Assembly: GCF_000281045.1 (NCBI RefSeq)
Contig: NW_008246070.1
Coordinates: 1,287,845 to 1,351,844, forward strand
Direction of reading: 5' to 3'
DNA: 64,000 nt
DNA from: Saprolegnia diclina VS20
Lineage: Eukaryota > Oomycota > Saprolegniomycetes > Saprolegniales > Saprolegniaceae
Shown here: positions 59,130 to 64,000 of the stretch, one piece after another
Layout of the letters: the number at the start of each line of letters is the position of its first letter
Numbering within the stretch: the stretch's first letter is position 1
Notes under the pieces: generated by a model
Databases searched by the model: none
Told to the model about the DNA's origin: nothing
The model's input: only the letters and a program-made list of their open reading frames with translations
Position numbers and translations under genes: made by a program

Positions 59130-60041
59130 GCTGCTGCTGCCGCCGGCCGACTTCTTTGGAAAATGAAAATCCCGTGGGAGCCGCACGATATGTAGGATCT
59201 TCTCTCCGGATACAGCGATATCCGGTACCCTACCCTAAACAGGACGTGACTTGCTTTTTGTATGCTGTGACCAACATTCAACGCGAAATCGGCCGAAATT
59301 TCGAGATATGGTTCCGCGCTTCCAGCGTCCACGTCACCACCGCGACGGGGCGATGCTTCGACCGACGACGACCGACGTGCATGGAGGAGGCCGCCCATGG
59401 AGGACACGCTCAATGGAGACGGTCAAGCATGGAGAAGGAGATGCAGGGAACACGAGGACGAGGAGCTGGAACCACGCCATGGGTGCGATCGACGGAGCGA
59501 CTGCGCATTGCTGGGCAGTTGGCACCGCCGGATACGTTGGTGCACCTGGCACGTCGGTTCGCTGGGCGCCCACATGCGCACCTGTTGCCCATTGCGGTCG
59601 CAATGACTGCGAGCTATGGGCGTGACGCCGCCGACGAAGTCTCGCGAAGCCGGTGCTGGCCATCGCAGAGTGCGCTCCATTGTGCAGGTACTAGACCGAT
59701 CCTCCTCTGCGGCCACGAGGTCCTTGGAACCGGTACGAGACCGTCAGCGACTGCCACGGAATGGATCCTAGCCATCTCCTTCCACGTCTCTTCCTCGCCT
59801 CGGCGTCCATGTCGATGACAGCATCCCCGTCGTCGTCCTGCCCCGGCACGCGCATGTGACCATCGCATCTTCGAGGACCTGTAGCATCGAGGAAAGGTCG
59901 ACCGTTTCGCACGCTACAAATGTCAAGTGCTTTTGGCCAGCGATAATTTGGCCGTGCCGAACCCACCGAGCTCGACCAATCCGGAGCAGGTGCATACTCT
60001 GGCCGAGTGTACGGTATCGTGGTCGGAGTGCAGATCGATCG
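59130..60041. promoter_or_regulatory. Divergent promoter region CDC48 / aspartic protease
   Basis: About 910 bp between diverging starts. Near the CDC48 side, TCTCCGGATA (59203-59212) and TATCCGGTAC (59219-59228) form a close pair of TATCCGGATA-like elements. From about 59380 to 59460 the sequence repeats short ATGGAG-containing units. Open frames on both strands lack protein character. Confidence 0.4.
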
Positions 60042-61791
60042 ATGGTCTGGCTGCGCCTCCTCGTCGCCGGCGCCGCGACCGCCGTCGCCCACCACACGCT
60101 GCATTTGACGCGGCGCCTCGTCGTCAGCAGCAATGCGTCGTCGGTCGCAAGCGTCCCGCTCGAAAACTATGGCAACGTGCAGTACGTCGGCGAGCTCGCG
60201 TTCGGGTCGCCGCAGCAGAACCTCAGCGTCGTCTTCGACACGGGCAGCAGCGATACGTGGGTGCCGAGCATTGATTGCACGACCTGCGGCGTCCACGCCG
60301 CCTTTGACGCGGGCCTCTCGAGCACGTACCACAGCGCCAACGAACAATTTATGGACGCGGTCCGACCTTGCGCGTTGGAGTCTCGAGGCTCATGTATGCT
60401 TCCTGTAGTATGGCAGCGGCGCCGTGCGTGGCGTCATTGGCGTCGACACGATCGGCCTCGGCCCGTTCACAATCCCCAAGGCGCGCTTTGGCGTCGTGAC
60501 GTCCGAAACCAAAGCCCTCGAGGTACGATCGATGCGATGTCAAGTGATGGGCTCATGAATCTCTGCGCCCAGCTGTTCATTGCCGACGGTCTCGTGGGCT
60601 TGGCGTTCGAGAGTCTCGCCAAGATCACACGCCCGACGCTCTTCTCGCAGCTCATCCAGGACAACGTCCGGCATCGATGCTCTCACAACTCTAGTCACCA
60701 TCGTATCTCATGTGTAGCCGAAGCTGGGCAACATGTTTGCCTTTTACATGACGCCCGACCCAACGACACTCGGCTCACAGCTGCACCTGGGCGGCTACGA
60801 CCTCTCGGTCGTGGGGCCGAATGCGAGCTGGCACTATACGCCTGTGGTCAAACTCCCAGGTGATACCATCATCATCTATGATGCAGGGTGTCAACGCCGC
60901 TGTGCTAGACTTTGACACGTTCACGTACTGGGCCGTCAAGTACGCTGCTTCCTTTTCGCATCCTTCTTACTTCGCATCTTAGGATGAATGGCTTTGCGGT
61001 CGGGAACGCCACCACCAACTACTGCGCGCCGTTCTGCTTCGCCATTGTACTACGTCGCAAATGATGCCGTCGCGTCACGAGTCGACATGTAGGTCGACAC
61101 GGGCACGTCACTCATTAGCATTCCGGGCACACAGTTTGATGATGTTGTGGCGACCATCACGGCCGGCCTCAACTGCGACGGCGTCATGTGCTATGACGTG
61201 GCGCTCGCAAGTTTTCCAGCGCTGCGCTTTGGGATGGCACCCGACAACGTCTTTGAGCTGCAACCAAACGACTACGTGGCATGCATGGACAATGGCGCGT
61301 GCCGGCTCCAGCTTCAAAATTCCGGGTACGATAGTGTAATCTTTGTCGCTCACAGAACAGCGCGTCCTAGCGACGAAGCGTGGTGGGTCCTCGGTGATGT
61401 ATTTATGAAGACGTACTACACACTCTTCGACGCGGGCAACATGCGCGTCGGCTTTGCGTGCAACGACGGCGTCTGCAAGGGCGGGACCGGGCACATCCAC
61501 GGCGAAGACGACGACCGGACGTTCCTCATTTGGGAACACATATTCCTGTACGGCTCGATCTTTGCGGCGGCGACGCTCCTCCTCCTTGTGTTTTACATGC
61601 ACCAGCACAACGAGCCGTCATTGTCGCCGGCCGTGCATCTCCCAGCGACCAAGACGCACGCGATTCCAATCGTGCTGGCGGTCGAGCCGATCGACTCGGC
61701 GTCGCCGCTGCTGACGACCGAACGTCCGCTCGTCACGTCGTATGCGGAAGCGCGGCGCAACTACACGTCGCTGCCCGACTCGAAGGTCTAG
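60042..61791 (+). CDS. Membrane-anchored pepsin-family aspartic protease
   Basis: Eight exons (60042-60359, 60409-60522, 60573-60665, 60718-60859, 60909-60939, 60983-61046, 61093-61325, 61371-61791) encode about 471 residues. A signal peptide is followed by a short pro-part and the catalytic core with both active sites: FDTGSSDTWVPS and VDTGTSLISIPG. The flap region YGSGAVRGVIGVDTI, the FADGLVGLAF-type segment and WWVLGDVFMKTYYTLFDAG are also present, and Cys pairs fit pepsin disulfides. One membrane segment (IFLYGSIFAAATLLLLVFY) precedes a cytosolic tail of about 70 residues with a Pro/Ser-rich stretch. A membrane-anchored vacuolar, plasma-membrane or surface protease is likely. The last intron (45 nt) has no stop in frame, so an unspliced version would still be open. 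Confidence 0.88.
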
Positions 61792-61831
61792 AGTCCACGC
61801 TACGTCGAGATTTATAAAAGTAATTATCGAG

Positions 61832-63127
61832 TTACGGCGCAAGCGGAGGCACGTCGTCGTCCTCTTCGTCGCTGCTCACGTCGAGGAGGTTGATCTCGTT
61901 GGCCAGCGCGGCTGCACAGTCCTCGTCGACGTCCTCTTCGATGTGGATCGTTGTCGCGTCCTTGACCGGCGCCGGCTTGTCGAGCACCGACTCGAACACC
62001 GGTGCGGGCGCGGTGGGCGTCGACGTTGTTTGCTCGACGTCGTCGTTGGAGACGCCGAGCGACTTGGCGCGAATCTCGCCCCAATCGGGCTCCTCGCCTT
62101 CTTCGTCGCGAATGAGAAAGTCCACGAGCTTGTAAATCTGGTCGCTGATCTCGTCGTTGCCCTCGACAATGTGGGCGTTGCGCACGATCGGGTAGACCTT
62201 GCGCTGGCGCAGGACGTTGCGGCCGTTCCGGGACGAGCAGAAGAGGAGGAGGCACTCGACCGCGGCCTGGCGCACGGCGTTGTCGGACTCGCGCTTCTTC
62301 TTGGGACCGAGGCTAGCAAGCACGAGCGCGCTGAGCCCGTTCTTCTCTTCGATTTCGAGCGGCTCGGGCCCCACAAGGCGCTTTTGCATGTGGCCCACGA
62401 CGTCAAGCGAGTCGTAGAGGAAGAAGTGGTTGTCGCTGTCAAAGCAGAGGTTGCGCACGGCCTGCACGATCCCGCGACGACGGACAACGTTGGGCGAGTG
62501 GATCTGCGGCAAAAGCACCTGCACGAGAGCCTGCGGCGTCGACGACGACGCGGTCTTGCGCATCTGCAGGAGAAAGTCGCGGCCTTCCTCGAGCTGCGTA
62601 ATGTTGGCGAGCACGTTGGCAATGTACTGGTAGTCGTCGTCCCACTTGGGTTCGCCACTCGCGAGGTCGACGCCATCGGGCTCGGGCTCGGATTCGAGGA
62701 AGAGCATCGTAAGGTTCTGCAAGATGACCTCGCGGACCTTGTACTTGGTGTCGTTGGCCACGAGCGCTTTCGCGCCGTCCGGCGTCGTCGTCACGTTCGC
62801 CAGCAGCATCATCGAGAGGTCCTTGTGCGCAAAGTCCGAGTCGAGCTGGTTCATGAGGCGGTTCACAATGTCAAACTGCAGTGCGCTCTCGCACGCGACC
62901 GGGTGCGTCGCCGTGATGTTGACAAGCGCGTGGATCGCGTCGCGGGCGATCGTGTTGACGTCGCTCACGAGGCGGCAGAGCGCCTTGACCGCGTCCGCCT
63001 TGATGAGCTGGTGCACGCCGGCGTCCGTGGCCGTGAGCCCGAGCGCCAGCTGCATCGCCGACTGCCGCAGATCCGCGCGCGGGCTCGACAAGAAGCCAAC
63101 CAGCTCCGCCATCTCGTTCGACGCCAT
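61832..63127 (-). CDS. HGH1: HGH1 (FAM203) armadillo-like protein
   Basis: A single exon of 431 codons starts at ATG 63127. The N-terminal part is an armadillo-type helical solenoid typical of HGH1: MAELVGFLSSPRADLRQSAM, ALVNITATHPVACESAL, MMLLANVTTTPDGAKAL, NITQLEEGRDFLL and VVRRRGIVQAVRNLCFDSDN. The C-terminal block LLLFCSSRNGRNVLRQRKVY, then the segment around VEGNDEISDQIYKLVDFL, is diagnostic for the family, followed by an acidic tail (SSDEEDDDVPPLAP). In yeast HGH1 works with CCT to fold elongation factor 2; CCT7 lies elsewhere in this window. In-frame ATGs further upstream (to 63223) give a tail with no conservation, so I prefer 63127. Confidence 0.9.
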   Translation of the reverse strand: MASNEMAELVGFLSSPRADLRQSAMQLALGLTATDAGVHQLIKADAVKALCRLVSDVNTIARDAIHALVNITATHPVACESALQFDIVNRLMNQLDSDFAHKDLSMMLLANVTTTPDGAKALVANDTKYKVREVILQNLTMLFLESEPEPDGVDLASGEPKWDDDYQYIANVLANITQLEEGRDFLLQMRKTASSSTPQALVQVLLPQIHSPNVVRRRGIVQAVRNLCFDSDNHFFLYDSLDVVGHMQKRLVGPEPLEIEEKNGLSALVLASLGPKKKRESDNAVRQAAVECLLLFCSSRNGRNVLRQRKVYPIVRNAHIVEGNDEISDQIYKLVDFLIRDEEGEEPDWGEIRAKSLGVSNDDVEQTTSTPTAPAPVFESVLDKPAPVKDATTIHIEEDVDEDCAAALANEINLLDVSSDEEDDDVPPLAP

Positions 63128-63557
63128 GGTTGCACTTGGTTTTTCAATGACCAAACCAATGGTTGGCGCCGATTCAGTGTCTTGCCAATCGTATGCCATA
63201 CAATACACAAGATACAATATCAAAATCCACCTTTCATTTCCTCTGCCGACTACGAAGTTGGGACAATGCCAAGGACCTATGTAGAACAGAACACGGGCTT
63301 GGCAATAAGCAAGGCTCGGGGGATTGACCCTTGCAGTGTGTAGATCATGCAGTGGCTGCGATCGGAAGTATTTTCCAGCGTCCGATGCAGCATCCGACGC
63401 TGGAAAATGCTTCCTTGGTCGGTGTCATTGAAATGGACCAATCACCGCGCGGCGCTGGATCGGTTTCGGCCAATCAGATACCTTGGTTGACGGTGGAAGC
63501 ATCTTCCAGGCATTTTGGTCATCGCGCACCAAGCTCATCATTATTCCTTTGACCACC
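63128..63557. promoter_or_regulatory. Divergent promoter HGH1 / pirin with CCAAT boxes
   Basis: A 430-bp gap between diverging starts. CCAAT boxes are at 63156, 63185, 63438 and 63470, and the 37-bp inverted repeat at 63371-63407 lies near the middle. No coding frame is supported. Confidence 0.45.
63371..63407. repeat. 37-bp near-perfect inverted repeat
   Basis: Two 18-base arms (63371-63388 and 63390-63407) starting TTTTCCAGCGTC and ending GACGCTGGAAAA flank a single base, with one mismatch between arms. It lies in the divergent promoter of HGH1 and pirin. It could be a dimer-binding operator-like site or form a hairpin in RNA. Confidence 0.7.
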
Positions 63558-64000
63558 ATGTTCACATCCCGATCCATTTCCAAGAGCTTTGTCTCGGTGG
63601 CCCAGCGCGAAGGCGTCGGCGCGACAGTCCGCCGGTCCATTGGCCACCCGATGCTGCGCCGCCTCGACCCGTTCTTGATGCTCGACGAGTTCCACGTGCA
63701 GCTCCCCGGTGGGTTTCCCGACCACCCGCACCGCGGCTTTGAGACCATCACGTACCTCTTGCCGCACTCGCCCGGCATGATGCTCCACGAAGACTTTTGC
63801 GGCCACCGCGGCGAGCTCGCGCCTGGCGACCTCCAGTGGATGTGCCCTGGCCGCGGTATTGTCCACTCGGAGATGCCAGCGAGCCGGAACAAGCCCGCGA
63901 TTGGCCTCCAGCTCTGGCTCAATTTGCCCAAGTCGCTTAAGATGACTGAGCCGAAATACCAGGAGATTCCGGCCAAGGGTCTCCCGCACGTCAAGGAAGG
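63558..64000 (+). CDS. Pirin, C-terminus cut off by window edge
   Basis: The frame from ATG 63558 is open to the window end, giving 147 codons of a protein that normally has about 290, so the second cupin half is missing. The N-terminal cupin matches human pirin closely: EGVGATVRRSIGHPMLRRLD, DPFLMLDEF, the iron ligands in GFPDHPHRGFETITYLL, HEDFCGHRGELAPGDLQWM, and GRGIVHSEMP with the later His. Pirins are nuclear or cytosolic iron-binding proteins; the animal one is a redox-sensing cofactor of NF-kappaB and others have quercetinase activity. The first 13 residues (MFTSRSISKSFVS) could be a weak mitochondrial presequence. A further exon structure beyond 64000 is unknown. Confidence 0.92.
   Translation, partial: MFTSRSISKSFVSVAQREGVGATVRRSIGHPMLRRLDPFLMLDEFHVQLPGGFPDHPHRGFETITYLLPHSPGMMLHEDFCGHRGELAPGDLQWMCPGRGIVHSEMPASRNKPAIGLQLWLNLPKSLKMTEPKYQEIPAKGLPHVKE

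Noticed and set aside
59334-60347. Several open frames on both strands between CDC48 and the protease
   Set aside because: No recognisable protein character; partly antisense to the protease exons.

Overview
This is a eukaryotic nuclear contig, GC-rich and very gene-dense. The gene content and style suggest an oomycete, most likely a water mould of the Saprolegniales type. Signs pointing there are tiny introns (about 40-60 nt), donors that mostly begin GTACG, acceptors that are almost always TAG, mixed-strand genes packed with gaps often under 100 bp, and flagellar/centrosomal genes alongside phosphagen kinases. The taxon is an inference; the eukaryotic, compact-intron character is read directly. 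Most genes look broken if one reads single open frames. When the short introns are removed, 23 multi-exon genes close into full reading frames; I placed just over 90 introns and nearly all the phases agree.

Layout. 1-10 kb: a cut-off lysine/serine-rich protein (-), a choline-transporter-like protein (+), a WDR91-like endosomal protein (-), a mitochondrial protein (+) and acetylornithine aminotransferase (+). 10-20 kb: a coiled-coil protein, then two phosphagen kinase genes facing away from each other as a near-identical inverted repeat around a CCT-eta chaperonin gene, then an IQ/PH-like protein. 20-27 kb: a DHHC palmitoyltransferase, a BET1-like SNARE, villin, a PKA-like catalytic subunit and a coiled-coil protein. 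28-38 kb: one 23-exon minus-strand gene of about 2,950 codons that joins N-terminal ankyrin repeats in frame to a whole inositol-trisphosphate-receptor-like calcium channel. 38-46 kb: a lebercilin-like protein, a HAUS8-like augmin subunit, a GGNBP2-like protein and an L-galactose-dehydrogenase-like reductase. 46-51 kb: two tandem HECT ubiquitin ligases with an N-terminal membrane segment and a RanBP2-type zinc finger. 51-64 kb: a DRC8/EFCAB2-like axonemal EF-hand protein, a TPR protein, a PX-domain protein, a MYB transcription factor, CDC48/p97, a membrane aspartic protease, HGH1 and a cut-off pirin.

Themes. There is no operon logic. Proteostasis genes recur (CCT7, CDC48, HGH1, HECT pair), as do microtubule/cilium genes (lebercilin-like, HAUS8, DRC8, CCT7) and membrane-traffic and signalling genes (BET1, WDR91, DHHC, PX, PKA, ankyrin-IP3R). 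Divergent intergenic regions share a palindromic TATCCGGATA element and CCAAT boxes. The strongest candidates for something not commonly described are the ankyrin-IP3R fusion, the homogenised inverted kinase pair and the shared TATCCGGATA promoter element. I saw no rRNA, tRNA, CRISPR array, transposon or viral gene.
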